Of a stretch of 64,000 nt of DNA, positions 10,199 to 22,491 are shown in pieces; the first letter of the stretch is position 1; every line of letters begins with the position of its first letter. Made by a program: the position numbers and the translations under genes. The notes under the pieces were generated by a model. The model was given only the letters and a program-made list of their open reading frames with translations, was not told the DNA's origin and ran no database searches. The DNA is from Astrocystis sublimbata. Lineage: Eukaryota; Ascomycota; Sordariomycetes; Xylariales; Xylariaceae. Location of the stretch: NCBI GenBank assembly GCA_022453515.1, contig JAJNNY010000001.1, positions 1,240,001-1,304,000 on the forward strand, given 5' to 3'.

Positions 10199-13100
10199 TG
10201 GAATTAATTAGGTATATTAGGTAATAACTTCAACGAATGAATGTGTTGTTGGTTAACGAGTGGCTGACGTAAGATACGTCGTGGGCGAGCAGATCCTCTA
10301 CCTGGTGGTTGGCCTTGAACGATAGAAACGGCGTAAGAGAAAAGAAGACCTCCTCCAGCTGGGCAGCGGGCTTGCCTCGTTAAATATGTCCCTCCTTTAA
10401 TGATACTAATGGCCGTCCCGATTTACTGTACGAATCCCTCACGCTCCAGTCTGCCCACCACCGACTAACGGTAGACTGCCTCCATATCCACCATGCTGCT
10501 TTAGTGCTGATTACCACCACCGCCCACTTGGCGACATCCCGTATGTACTAGTCGGTATGTAGGTGAGCTGTAGGGCGACCAGCCCCGAGAGCATTGCCCT
10601 GTTACACTACAGCGCCTGCTTGCGAGTACCGCTTGATAGAAAAAGTACGGTAATCGTGAGAACAGGTACGAAGGGGGCATGTCTTCACGCATAGATGGCT
10701 GACATTAGGAGCTTGAGAGCTGCTCTACGATTGGATCGACATTCGTCCTTCTCCGGTTTATCTCTCCTCCCTGGCCAGGGTCTAGCTTATTTTAGGGCAA
10801 GCTTGGGTTCTGCTGGGGCTCTGCTAAGGCAAGCCTGCAGCTGTGGGACGTTGTTGGAAGACAGATTCAGCAAGTGTTCAATGGGTCTTTGTTGACTATT
10901 GTTGTCCACGTTGTTCACGGCTGGGCAGGTCGAAAATCGTGGTCGCAGGGGTCCCTAGTCAAGCCCCGGCTTCGAAGGACCATGATGCTGGCAGCAAGAT
11001 TTTTTGTGGAAAGGGGCGCAGGAGAGCAGCACTGTCCTGCAATACCAGGAAATGATAAGCCCATACTAAAGTCGAATTGGTTATGGCCTCGCCAGGGCTG
11101 GGCCTCGAGCGGTCATCTAGGTTAGACTTAGATCGGTCTATGAAGGGTACAGCGATATCATTGTGAACTTACACATACTAGGAGCAACAAGCTGCAAATA
11201 GTATAGAAAATTCAGCAACAAGACAGGCCTTTCAACCGGCTATGAGTCTTTCTGCAGTCGTTCCGCTGCCCGCCACAGGAACTATCCGATTTGACCGAGA
11301 CGGCGAGGGTTATCCCGATCCATTGTACAGCAATGTCAGATCTGCCTATTGTGCCGCCCGCAGTACGACGTCGTGATGGACCATCCGTTCATGATCCTAC
11401 CCATCTATGTGCGTGGAAGCAGTATAGTTACATCCAGTAGATCCATGCATCAGCGCCCGCTAATGCAGGTACACGAGCTAACCCTTGCTTTGCCCTGGCA
11501 TATTTCCTTGGCTTGCGCCGGATCCTACGGGTGCCTCAGCTCTCATTTCGCTATTGACGCCATCCACGCCCGGACACCGCCACCTGTCAGTCATCTTTCG
11601 GTCGAGAAAAGCAAAGAAAATAAAGGAGGTCTATGCATGTGTGCGATTTGATGCATTTGATTAGACTCTCTCGCTTCTCACATAAGTACAGTGGTCACAA
11701 ATAGATCAGCTTGAAAGCTGAATGCATACGTACACTGGCTATACAAATGATTTTCCTTTCTCTCCCCTCATTTCGTTGCTACAGAAGATTATTGATGCTG
11801 CTCCTCGCTGTGACACGCTTGCTATGTGTACCTGGATAAACTCGCCTTTACAGGAGGAGTTGACGAGCTCACGACTAGTTTAGTGTGCAGTAGTTGGAGG
11901 ACGCTAGGTAGAAATATACATCGAAGATTCCGAGCTGTCAGTACCTAAGCTCGTACTGTATCAATAGCTTACCACTTTCGACTAGGTAAAATCATCCTGC
12001 TATATCCGGATTTGCCGGTGCGGCAATGCAGTAGCAGATGCGAGTGGTCCAACAATAGGCGTTGAGTGCCTGATTATGTCCCAAGTAAAGAACGGCAATA
12101 CACACAATAACATGCTCATTTGTGTTGTTGGGGACTCAGCTAGGGCTGAGTTCAGCACCAAACAGGGTTCATGAAACCCACAAAGTTTATTTTTGCATGC
12201 TCCCTCTTCATCTAGGAATCCATTTACACATACGATCGTGAAGCGAATCTCAAAATACTTCCATCCATGAAGAACAGTTTGGGGGTGGTGAATTGAGGCA
12301 TCACATAGCCTCGAGCCTTTTATTTCCGAGCTGCTTACATCTCCTGCCTCTGCGATCATCTCTCACGTCATGTACAAATTGCCTGCTGAGAGCTGACCTG
12401 CATGGAGGAGCCGAGATTCCAACAACTATTCCATCTCAGCAAAGTGTGTGCTCGTATGCATGTGCGCTATCTACATATGAATTGACAACTCCGCGTTATA
12501 CTATGTGGTATACCTCCACGAGGAGACCCAGTTGAACCAGTGACTTTGCGGGAGTCAATATCCCTATGTGCACAAGAGGATAGGCAATACATCTCTCGTA
12601 GGGCTGATGAATTAATATCGTGAAACGGTCTGAGCCGAGCAGGCAGGAGATATCCGATGATCGACATTATATCTCCTGCCGGTAATGATCCTCAGGCAAA
12701 TGCAGGTGAACGTCTTCGCCCACCGAATTTCCGGGGTGCCTCAAGACATCCGGCTATTGATGAAAATATGGATGACAGCGGCAGCTAGCCAGCAAAGCCA
12801 TGGGCATTCTTACGTACAGTATGAATGTCGGGATTTCGAAGGTCTGGTACTCGTACTCTCACCTCGGAGGAACGGCGTTCTCTCAGGTAAGCCCTGCTTC
12901 TATTTTGTGCTAGTAGAAGCTAGCTATCTTAGAGGCTCACCACATCAGGCTCGGTCCCAGCAGGTCGGCATCAGCTAAAAACACTTTTTTGAAAAGCTAG
13001 AAGCGAAAATAGAAATTAATGGCGAGCTCATCGTGATTAGGTCTGGCGGCTTTTTCTTAGCCGCACCGGTCGGTGTCTTATCTCTACACGATCTCTCGCT

Positions 13101-13374
13101 GTCTCTCGCTGTCTGCCTTGCGCATTCGCTGGTCGGCACATCGATGAGGGGAAGCCATGTGTATGATCCAGTTGTGAATGGAATCAGAAACATGCCTACT
13201 TAGGTGAGGATTAAGCATGCGATGATTCATTTTCAAAGTATCCGTAATACAGTGTGTCTCTCTTCGGAATTACGAATACTCATAGTTCATTCAAAGAGAA
13301 TCACGATGGGAGTTTCATAAATATTCTCGCATTTGGTAGTAGAGCTTTCGTCATTTGCCCCAGCTGACAGTAGC
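10199..13374. other. 3.2-kb gene-free stretch upstream of wall-protein gene
   Basis: No frame here is long or protein-like enough to call. The first several hundred bases must hold the promoter of the wall-protein gene. I see no repeats, RNA gene or recognisable transposon remnant. Confidence 0.4.
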
Positions 13375-13584
13375 ATGTTGCATGCTCAAACCTATCAATA
13401 TGATGCCTCCAGCTATGCTGATGATAATCTATCAAATGCAAATGATGTCAGATATGACGCAGCGCTCATCTCGCTGATACAATGGTGTGCTGACAATCTC
13501 TTTGACTCATCCGTTGAACTCTCTAGGCTCTCCCAGGCTCTCCTGAAACGAACGGATTGCCCTGTGTATGGACATAGAAGGCCG
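13375..13584 (+). CDS. Possible orphan exon, unknown protein
   Basis: An ATG opens 70 codons that end exactly at a consensus donor (CCG|GTAAGT at 13585). The peptide has amphipathic, protein-like stretches such as DAALISLIQWCADNLF and VELSRLSQALLKR. I could not find a convincing second exon: the frames downstream of 13600 are short. It could be the first exon of a small gene, a fragment of a dead one, or chance. No family is recognised. Confidence 0.22.
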
Positions 13585-14043
13585 GTAAGTCCACTTCAAA
13601 GTCCTACGCATGACCTATCAACCGGAGCGCCCCAAATTCTCAGAATGCCGAGCACCATCGGTAACACTTCATGGCCAAGTGCCTTTCGTATCTTTAAAGT
13701 ATGTCGTTGGCTGGGGATCAAGAGCCGTAACAGGTGACATTGCCGGCACTTTGTTATTCGCCCGCCACTCCCCCACCTCAGTTGATCCGGGGAGTAGACT
13801 AGTAAACCACACATTCGATAAATGTGCGTATATATCGTTCTCCACCTCTCCTTTCCATACATGTGTAAAACATGCACACAATCCCGAAGGGCGAGCCGAC
13901 AATGTTGTTAACATAGTTAGTCGTACGATATGAAGCACCGCGGCTCCCTGGCCTACTTGAATTAGTGGAAATAGAATGGCAGCAGTTTCGTGCCAATGCC
14001 GAATTCATCCAGGCACCATTGAGCTGTCGGTATTACCCGTACA

Positions 14044-14783
14044 TCAATCAATCACAAGCTCCGCTCGTTCTTTGCGGCGCACTGCCTGGACTCGCTTTCG
14101 TCGCTGTCGCATCCACAGGAAGACAGAGACGGAGACTCCAAGGACGACGGGCACAACCAGACCCGCAGCAATAGCCGTGCTATTATTGTTTGGGCCTTCA
14201 TCTAGATGCACCGGATTCGTCGGCTCTGAGGAGTCATCCTTAGTTTCGTTCGTCGCCTAGTTTAGTAGTATCTAGTCAGCCCACTTAGTACATGAAGCCG
14301 ACCGAAGTCCATAGGAGATGGTGGCACCCCCTACGGTTTGCTGGTTATCATCGTATCTATCTTGCGCCAGTATGGCAAAGGGCTGTGAGGAAGCAACAGC
14401 AAGTCCAGATATTGCATCTTCAGCTTGCTCCTGGCGTAAGACTCGAAGTTCGTACGTAGCGGTGGGGATGAATGGGAGGGGGGAGGGTAAGTCTTCCCAG
14501 AGGAAAGAGTCGTTCATCAATCCCGCTTTGTTATCGTTATTAACAAGCTACATTAGTTAGGAGCTTTTCGCTTACTCGCAATATCTTCCTCTATCGCGTT
14601 TACCCCGCGATTGCCGGTCCTGTTCAGAACTCGTGTGCGGATGACTAGAGGGTAGTAATCTGTTGTATTGCTGGACCATTTCAAAAGGACGTTCGTGTGT
14701 TGAGTGATATTATCGAAACTGTTATCAAAAGATGATCGACTGGAATGAACCAGCAAATGATTGGATATTGCATCTATTTCCAT
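14044..14783 (-). CDS. Ig-like extracellular domain plus single TM protein, start uncertain
   Basis: Model complement(join(14044..14256, 14335..14525, 14576..14783)), 203 aa. Exons 1 and 2 read like the Ig-like, beta-sandwich extracellular domain of fungal cell-surface proteins: NVLLKWSSNTTDYYPLVIRT, then NDSFLWEDLPSPLPF, then ATYELRVLRQEQ. Exon 3 has an Asn/Ser-rich linker, a transmembrane segment (AIAAGLVVPVVLGVSVSVFL) and a basic stop-transfer region (RQRRKR). Introns are 50 nt (GTAAGC...CAAAG) and 78 nt (GTAGGG...CTAG). The ATG used here gives no signal peptide, although the architecture needs one. Either an upstream exon was missed or the 5' end has been lost. The second donor is non-ideal. 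Function unknown; a surface protein is the likely role. Confidence 0.55.
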
Positions 14784-16342
14784 TTGTGCAGTAAGTACCG
14801 TTGGTCCTTATCATTAGGCCAAAAAGCATGACTCGGCAGTAAATCATAATATGATGTGCCTGTCTAACATCAGAGGCAATCTTTTAGTATGAGGATGCTC
14901 GTACTGAAGAGAGAGACACGACGCGTATAGTTTCCGGTGCGAGTGGTCCTGACATGTGGCAAATAAGCCTGAATTGCCCCCTGGTGTTCCGATTATTACG
15001 GGGTCAGAAGTACTTCGCTGGTCGAGTCATTGGCTGAAACGCGTGCTTGGATAAATCGCAGGTTATAATATCGACCAATAGCGAAGTGCAATGTTTCTGC
15101 ATGAACGCCTTTCTGAACATCTCGCCTGGAAAACGGTGAGATCTAGATTTCCGTCAGTTATAGAAAGCATAGCACCTTATTTTTGTGTGATGAACTTGGG
15201 CAATCGATACCCATATATCAAATTCTATTTACTCTTGTATACTTTCACATACCAGTAGCACATTTAAATACCTACTAGTGACCAAGGCCAGCCGGTAAAC
15301 TGCTGCACGAAAGTACCTAAGTATTGGGCAACCACCGTGAGAAGGTCATTACCCATGATGGAGTAAAATGGCAAAGGGACTAAGGTGAATGAACGTGTAT
15401 TGTCTGCATCGAGCGGCAACGATAGCTCTACGGACATTAGGCATCAATTATTACTACATACAGAATACCAGAGAACATGTACTACAGGCAAGCTTCGTGA
15501 CACTGTGATATCTGCTCTGCTAGTGACTAAAAGCAGCGGCAGATGTAAAAGGCTAAGAACTTTATACATACCGACTAACTAAGATCATCTATCTAGAACA
15601 CCATTCATTTCATTGATTTTGGTTGGGTTTGGCATTTATTGTGTAGTCCCATGGATGGATTTCAGTCTCCTGGCACCTATCACAGTCATATTTCGCTTTT
15701 TGGTGATACTTGAAAACCACCTGGAGATAGATGATACCACAAACCTTGAACTTTTTGTATCCCTGCACCATGAGATAATCAATAATATCCAGTAATTATC
15801 TTGTGTATGTGCCTACCAACGTTATAATTGTGATATTGCATGGAGGTGTGCCTTCTATGAAGTTTGCGAGAGGGTTTTGCCTCTGCCGCCGTTATCTCCC
15901 TGTGCTACGTTGATGACGAACTATTGTGCTCTGCAGGCTGCTTTCTGAGGCCGCCTATCCCTTCAACCACTGTGAGTTATTACGTGGCCCTGAGTTTGTG
16001 CTATCATGCTCACGAATTGGAAGCCGAGGCCTGATGCCGCTGGATTGTTTGATTCCTCGCCAAGTATCAGTCTGCCACTGGGTCAAGATGATTTGGAGTG
16101 TGGCACAGGAAAGAGATTACAATCCCTCAACACATGCGAAGTCAAATATGATGTTCTTTCCACAGCCGCTTGATGACAGCTTTTCATCATAACACTTGAA
16201 ATTTTCAGCATTGCTTCGATACACTACCTGTTGCGCCTCCTCAGAGTATCTCGACTCGTTCTATAATTACATCCGACTTCGATCTCATCAGCCACAAATG
16301 TATCACGACTGTCTCAGTTATGGTGCTTGGAATGGGAAGATA
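14784..16342. other. 1.6-kb stretch without a supported gene
   Basis: Only short frames with atypical composition. The missing signal-peptide exon of the membrane protein at 14044-14783 would have to lie at the left edge of this stretch. I looked and did not find one. Confidence 0.35.
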
Positions 16343-17399
16343 ATGAGCGTCAATCTCAAGTGGACTGCTCACGCGAAATTGAGATTGGCTGATACTTCCA
16401 GAGAACAGGGGGTAGATCCGTCTGTTCTGAAAGCAGTTACGGAACATTTGATATACCAGTTGGCTCGCAAGATGGGTTGCAGAAGAGCGGTTGTAAAGTA
16501 AGTATTTACTCCTCATCAAACACCATCGAGGAACATAGTACCTGCTGGCCGGCAGCAAATCTCACGTGTCTCTCTTCCTCTACCATTTCTGCAAGGACTT
16601 TTCATTTCTATAAGCCCAAAGCACCAAACATATCTGGACAAGGATGTTTGATAATCCCACATATCGGAGATAAGAAATACTGACATATCATCAAAGGAGT
16701 CCACCATGTAAAGTCACCATATCACAATGCGATCCTAATACGGGCCGAAGTCGCGAAGAATTCTGCATGCTAGGTTCAATCTCATCCATTGGCAGGGTGT
16801 TCCACCAAGTCCGCATCTATCTGGATTCGAACTCAGCGCAGACGAAATTCGACGAACTGAATGTGATTGGGGAAGCGGTCTTGGTTCCCTTGGGCCATCC
16901 TCGAATCCCGACATTGCTCCTGAGCCACTCTTGGGGCTTAGGTATCGAGACCTGGACCGGGGCGACGACGGAGGGAGGAGAAGCAACGTCGCCTGCGGCT
17001 GGCCCTACAGACGTCGGGCCGGAAGGGGGCGCAGTTACGACGCCTGAGCGCCACACCCTGAACCCAGAAGCTGCAGAGGTCTTCCCGAGTCTATCGGCGC
17101 GTTTAGCAGATAGCCCTGGGGTGGGACTATCGGGCTGCCCAGATCCGAGTACGGGGAGTTTCGACACAGGGTTTGAATATCAGTACCCGCCAAACGTTTA
17201 TAGCGATCACACTCCTGCGTTATCAAACATGCGAGAGACGGAATATCCTATCGGAGGATACTATCTCACACAGTTCGATCCCTGGATCGGCCAAAACGTG
17301 TGGGATATTCCCGCTCAAGGGCATGGATATTACAATTACGACACAAGGCAATGGGAACCGGAATGGGTTGAGTTTCCACATATGAACAGCTACTGGTAA
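16343..17399 (+). CDS. Tentative hypothetical protein, two-exon model
   Basis: Candidate model join(16343..16497, 16796..17399), 252 aa. Exon 1 reads MSVNLKWTAHAKLRLADTSR and onward, ending at a consensus donor (AA|GTAAGT). Its W-T-A...helix pattern faintly recalls the short Myb/SANT-like domains of fungal proteins, but I cannot confirm this. The long second frame is Pro/Ser/Gly-rich, then Tyr/Trp/Asn-rich to a clean stop (EPEWVEFPHMNSYW). The 298-nt intron is long for this genome, and another acceptor at 16941 is possible. The 3' half looks more protein-like than the junction. Function unknown. Confidence 0.3.
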
Positions 17400-18799
17400 C
17401 AACAACAATATTGGCATTTTCTGGTGGCAAGGAAAGGAACCTCTCGATCCTGGTGATCGAACCACCCGCTCCCATTGAGTCCGACAGGAATATGGACGCA
17501 AGCGTCAGCGATACCTGATTAGTCCCTTTTTCTTTTCTTTTTTTTTTCTTTTATACATCTATGATCTAGTCTTGATTTCTTATACATGCAAGCTTTGCGA
17601 TATCATTAGGAAAACCTGGCCCAATTGCCAATAGAAGTGTTGCATTTCCTATATTCGCCATAGGACAGACTTCGTAGGCTGATATAGGACAGTTGGCCAA
17701 GCAGCCATTGTATAATTTTTCGTCATCCATACTCTGGAGGCCTGATCGCCCCGGGTCATGGTAACACTGGCAGGAGAATGTGACGATCTTGATCCGGCTC
17801 AAGTATCTATCGCATATATGGTCCATTATCACTGAACGTGGTAGTAATGCGGTTTTTGTTTGCCTCTGCAATAGAAGCATCATCGGCGGTTGAGGGACAC
17901 TAACGGTCGGAGATTCCGAGAGAATGATACGGAACCAACAACATGCCGACAACCGTGAGCAGAGCACGTTCGAAATACCGTTTTCTGCTCGGGTTTTGGA
18001 CGTTTCAGCCCTTTTCGCAAGATAATTAATACACTTGATTGCTTTAGGGAACGTGATGCAAATATATCTAGATATAGTTTGGCCTAGCGGGAAAATGTTT
18101 AGAGCTTCGGGGGATTCAATGGAATAGCTTGCATTTAAGTATCTAGCTAAGGGTAGGAGAATACGATAATGTTTCAAGAGCGAAAACGGAAGTATGCGCC
18201 CGTACTCCCAAGGAAGCCATGTTGGTTACATGTAGTGGCAGTAAGTACCCAATACGCAGGTATGGACACGGGTCCTGCACGGGCACGTGAAAGCACTAAC
18301 ACGGCTACCTGAGGCTATACCCGTCTCGCCCGTGACGTGTAAGTAGGATCTTCCAAGGTTCCTTCTGGACGTTCCCGCCTGCTTGCCACTTACAACTCTA
18401 TCGGACTTAGACGCAATCCTTATCCATTACCACCCATGCCTACCTCTAAGTACTTACCTATCTAACCTCAGGCAATCCACCATCACCGAGCCGTCAACAC
18501 CTTAGGAGTCAGCACCTCAGCACATCAGCACCCGGGATGCGGGGCACCTGTTAGGCAAGGCAGGTGACCTGATGCTTCCGCCTCCACGCAGCCCACCATC
18601 GCACATGCTACTTTACTTAGTGTACCTATGCGAAGCTGCCTTCAATCAAAACCCCCAGAAGCCCATCATCATCAGGTGGTGGAATTCTTTGCCATTCTCT
18701 CGTAACCCCATCTATGCTGGTTGACCGTCGGCCGAACAATGCCATTGATTCTCCAGACTCCATTGACATCTGGGAGGTGTTGAACGGGTTCATTACGGA
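17400..18799. other. Gene-poor stretch with one doubtful minus ORF
   Basis: A 203-codon minus-strand frame lies at 18177-17566. It has no recognisable domain and an odd Ile/Cys/Met-rich composition, so I do not call it. The sequence from about 18200 to 18650 is the upstream region of the Yippee gene, with short GTACCTA/ACTTACCTATCTAACCT motifs. Confidence 0.35.
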
Positions 18800-19763
18800 A
18801 TGGCTGATCCCCAGGCTTCCCCACCGCCACCACCGCCGCCAGCGCCAGCGCCAAGGCCAAGGCCAAGCTTCGCCCAGTACTTGACCTCAAGCCTCTTGCG
18901 CCCGTTCCGTCGATACAACTCCTCGAGCAGTCGTCTTCCGCCCTTGGGCAACGCCCCATCCGACTCCGTGCACCCACGCGCTATTCTCGCGAGGATTCAG
19001 CCCGACACTATTCGGTGCTCCACTTGCGGAGTGGACTTTGCCTTCTCCTCACAGATCGTGAGCAGACAGTTCACTGGCCGCCATGGCCGCGCAGTGAGTC
19101 ATTCTCATCGTATTCGTTGTCTCTTACCTCTCCGTTGGTGCTCAAACATGACCATTCTAGTCTATCACTCTGGTCTCTTTCTCCTCCAGTGAAGGTCTTC
19201 TCTAGAGACTCCTCAAGCTTCCACGTGTCAGGGCTGAGTGATTTCTTCTGACCCACTGACCCATCACGCTCTAGTATCTGGTTGCTCCCCTCGATGCAGA
19301 TCCATATACGTCTGACGCCAATCTAACCAACGTCACCGTCGGCGAGACGGAGACTCGCACTCTTTCCACTGGTCTTCATAACGTTGCCGACGTCCGTTGC
19401 GCTCATTGCCGTGCCAGAATTGGCTGGAAGTACATGGGGGCGGCCGAGGACGAACAGGTATACAAGGTTGGCAAGTTCCTTGTGGAGAGAAAACGTATTG
19501 TCGAGTACAGGAACTGGGATGATGCTACAACCGACGAAGTACCCCAACTTGAATCCCAAATCGAGGCCACCCAAGCTGGTCATGGTGATGATGCTGTCGA
19601 GCCCGACCTAGAAGACTCGGATGAAATGGAAGACTTGTTCTTAGGGATATGGGATGCCAGGATTGCGACTGCAAGGCGCAAACGCAAGCGTGATATGTTA
19701 CAGCAACAGGCCAGTGAACCTCCCCAAGTGCACAACTCTCTCGACAACCAGGCTCTTTATTGA
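18800..19763 (+). CDS. Yippee/Mis18-type zinc-binding protein
   Basis: Model join(18800..19093, 19275..19763), 260 aa, phase-0 intron GTGAGT...CTCTAG. After a Pro-rich N-terminus (a PPPPPPPAPAP run) the Yippee domain begins with IRCSTCGVDFAF, the first CxxC. After a spacer that includes GRHGRAYLVAP across the splice it reaches DVRCAHCRARIGWKY, the second CxxC. The two CxxC knuckles together bind one zinc. The conserved stretch GETETRTLSTGLHNVADV between them matches the Yippee core, and KVGKFLVERKRIVE closes it. An acidic tail (about 60 residues) ends in a basic segment (ARRKRKRD) that could act as a nuclear signal. Yippee proteins are conserved across eukaryotes but their biochemical role is poorly defined. 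It converges on the DTD gene. Confidence 0.88.
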
Positions 19764-19989
19764 ACATGACTGGCGTAAATTTGTTTTCTGTATGACTAGG
19801 AATACCCCACAGCGTGTATGTAATGCTTCTCTCTATTCCATGCTCGCGTCTATGTCTATACCTCATTAATAACATCCTGCTACGCGCTATACTTCTGTTG
19901 GTGAAGTACAGGGGAGCCATGGAATCTGTTACGGCTTTCTGACCTATCTAATGAATCCCATCTAATGCCGCAGTAGTCGTAAAAGAGAT

Positions 19990-20866
19990 TCAGGCAGGTG
20001 GAGCCGAGACTGGCGAAGGGCTCGGCTTGGGCTTTTTCGCAGCCTTTGCATCAGCCGGCGGAGTGGCTGTAATCTCCAGGGTGACCTGCAAAAGCTGTCA
20101 GTCAAGCCGCAGCTTTTTGGAAAGAGAGCACGCACAGGCCCGTCATTCACAAGCGCAACTTCCATCATGGCCTGGAAAACACCTTGCTGAACCTTATCTG
20201 CAGTATACCCTTGCTGAACCTTCTGAACGAAATGTTGGTACAACTGTCTCGCCTCGTCCCCGCCAGCAGCCCCGTGAAAATCAGGCTTGTTCCCCTTCTT
20301 CGTCGAGGCGAGAAGAGTGAATTGAGAGACTGGACCACAAGGTCAGGTAAACTTTGATGAAGGAGATTATATTGATAGTGGGAGTGAGAACCTACCACAC
20401 AGCACTTCTCCACCGATCTCTGAGACGCTATACTTCCACTGCGAAAAGACATATGTCAGTCATGGTAGAGACATACCTCGTATACATAAGAGGGCACAAA
20501 TCAAAGGATGCAAGTGCCGCTCAGCAGAAGTCGGAACTGCTTTGAGCACAGAAAGCGAAATAAAGAAGAGGTGGATATGGTAGCCATACTTTGCTCCCTG
20601 CATCGTCGTCCCATAGTTTCATCTTCAGTACTTTGGCGGCCAGAGAGTCTGCCTCCTTTTGCGTGTCTCCCGGTGCCACTGCAGCAAAGACAAGAACGCC
20701 TTTCCCGATGGACGACACGACCTCCTTATCCACTGTGACGGACGCCGACAGCACCCGCTGTAGTATAGCTGCAAAACACGGGAACGCATGAATTACGGTG
20801 ATCTGCATCCGCCCGTGGGCAACGGTGGGAGGAGGAATACGGGGGGAGGGGAGACCTACCTTTCAT
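19990..20866 (-). CDS. dtd1: D-aminoacyl-tRNA deacylase (DTD)
   Basis: Hydrolyses D-amino acids (and glycine mischarged on tRNA-Ala) from tRNA, a proofreading step in translation. Model complement(join(19990..20085, 20136..20329, 20396..20438, 20590..20768, 20860..20866)), 172 aa. The protein starts MKAILQRVLSASVTVD. It carries both signature motifs of the active site, SQFTLL and NDGPVT, each assembled or bordered by an intron. The core is slightly longer than the ~150-aa bacterial enzyme because of a Lys/Pro/Ala-rich tail (KAAKKPKPSPSP). The first coding exon is only 7 nt (ATGAAAG), and exon 3 is 43 nt. All donors and acceptors follow consensus and every junction restores conserved sequence, so the five-exon model is well supported. 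Confidence 0.92.
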
Positions 20867-22491
20867 GATTGCAGACGAGGCAGGAGGAAATGGTGAAGTC
20901 GACGAGAGAAATCAGTTAATGTATCATGAAAAACGTTCAATCTTGTGTGAAATATGTCAATCTGTGCGAGATATCGTAAATTGATTTTGACTTGATATGG
21001 ATATCTCCAGGCTGGTGTATACTTTACTATGTATATATACTGTGTAGATACAGCTCCGAGACCGACGCAGCGGTACTTGGGACTCGTCGGCGTTGGGACG
21101 GCGCCTAGCCGATCAGGTGACACTGACCAAGGGCTGGAGTTGTCTGACCCTGCAGCTGATGTTCGACTTCAGCAGCACAGTACGGTAGATACATGGTGGG
21201 AGTCTAATCATAATCACACGAACAAAACTAAAATAGTAAGTAAGTATGCGTTCATTTCAGGCTCAAATATGCGTGCAGGTTGGTATACCTATCAAGCATT
21301 ACCAACTTGGTAATACCAAGTGGCCAGACAGCGCCAGGCTGGTACCTATATGTACCCCTAGGTAGGTACTTTAGGTATATTAGGTACCATTGAGTCCAGG
21401 TAGACTTTCGTAACTTGTGGGGTGGCATGTTGCTGTATTTCAGGTGGGGCTGGGGCTTGCAGCAGACCTATGATTCAAGAATCAAGACACCTCATAGTAT
21501 CTCATGGGCTCATGTACCTCTCATCTCATCCTTGTCCTGCGATGGGACAGCTTCAAGTTTCAACATCTTACGGTACCGGATGTGTATTTTGTACATCAGG
21601 CTTACCTCAGAGACGATAGCAACGCACAATATTATCGTCTGCCTTTTCTTGCATGTGTCGTTACGAAAAAGCACAGATGGAAATTACGCCCTACCATGTA
21701 ATTGCTTTTGAGCAGCATTACCATGTCCATGGCCGAGGTACCTGGACGAATGCCCTACGCGTTAGCATGGTGTCATCGCGTACGGTGGCCTGGGCGGCTA
21801 GGTACCTTTTGCTTAGGTATCTTTTGCTTAGGTTACTTGGTAGGCCAGGCAGGCACAGCCTGGCCCGCTGGCAGGTGTTTCGGGCGCCCCAGACTCGCCA
21901 GAAGCACCCCCCACAGACCAGGCATGAATATCTCGGGTACCTGCCATTGAAGTACTGGTGCATCAAGGTACATGTAGTACCAGGCTATCAGCACATCATC
22001 ACCTCAAGCTGTCGACCATAAGCCAGACACTTACAAGTGCGCGCGATTCAGCCTTCCCACCTGCGCACCAACACACACCTCACGCTGAACAGGTGCTAGA
22101 TCCGCACCCCGTCCGTCCTCACCTCAACAACATCATCACCACCACCACCACCACCACCACCACCATTACCAACACCCGCCCTGCTCAGAACCCCGACGGT
22201 ACGCACTCCCGCCAGGCTCCCGCACCACTGCCGTTTGTGGTCTTGTCTCCTCTGCCAATTCCTGCCTGTCGCTTTCCGAAGCCTCGTTTGCTGATGACAG
22301 CACATCCCAGGTCTCCCGACCGGCCCTGACACATCTGCAACGCCTCGCACACCCCCCGACTTCCCACATACTCCCGTCCGTTCCCTTCCGCCCTGCGCGG
22401 CATCCCGTAATTCCCAGACCACTGTTTGGCAGCAGCAGGAGCCGCTGCTCTTGTCCAGTTTCGTTTTGCGCCACATGCACATCACTTCACC
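20867..22491. other. 1.6-kb intergenic region with short motif clusters
   Basis: Divergent promoter region between DTD (-) and NOT3 (+). From 21336 to 21396 it carries a dense cluster of GGTACCTA/CCTAGGTAGGTA motifs. Around 21800-21850 there is a direct repeat of TTTTGCTTAGGTA. Just upstream of NOT3 the sequence is C-rich. No gene is visible. Confidence 0.45.
22137..22166. repeat. (ACC)n trinucleotide microsatellite
   Basis: About nine perfect ACC triplets in the presumed 5' UTR or promoter of the NOT3 gene, ending in accattacc. Confidence 0.9.

Noticed and set aside
17566..18177. 203-codon minus-strand ORF
   Set aside because: No domain, no splice partners, and an atypical Ile/Cys/Met-rich composition; more likely chance in AT-richer DNA.
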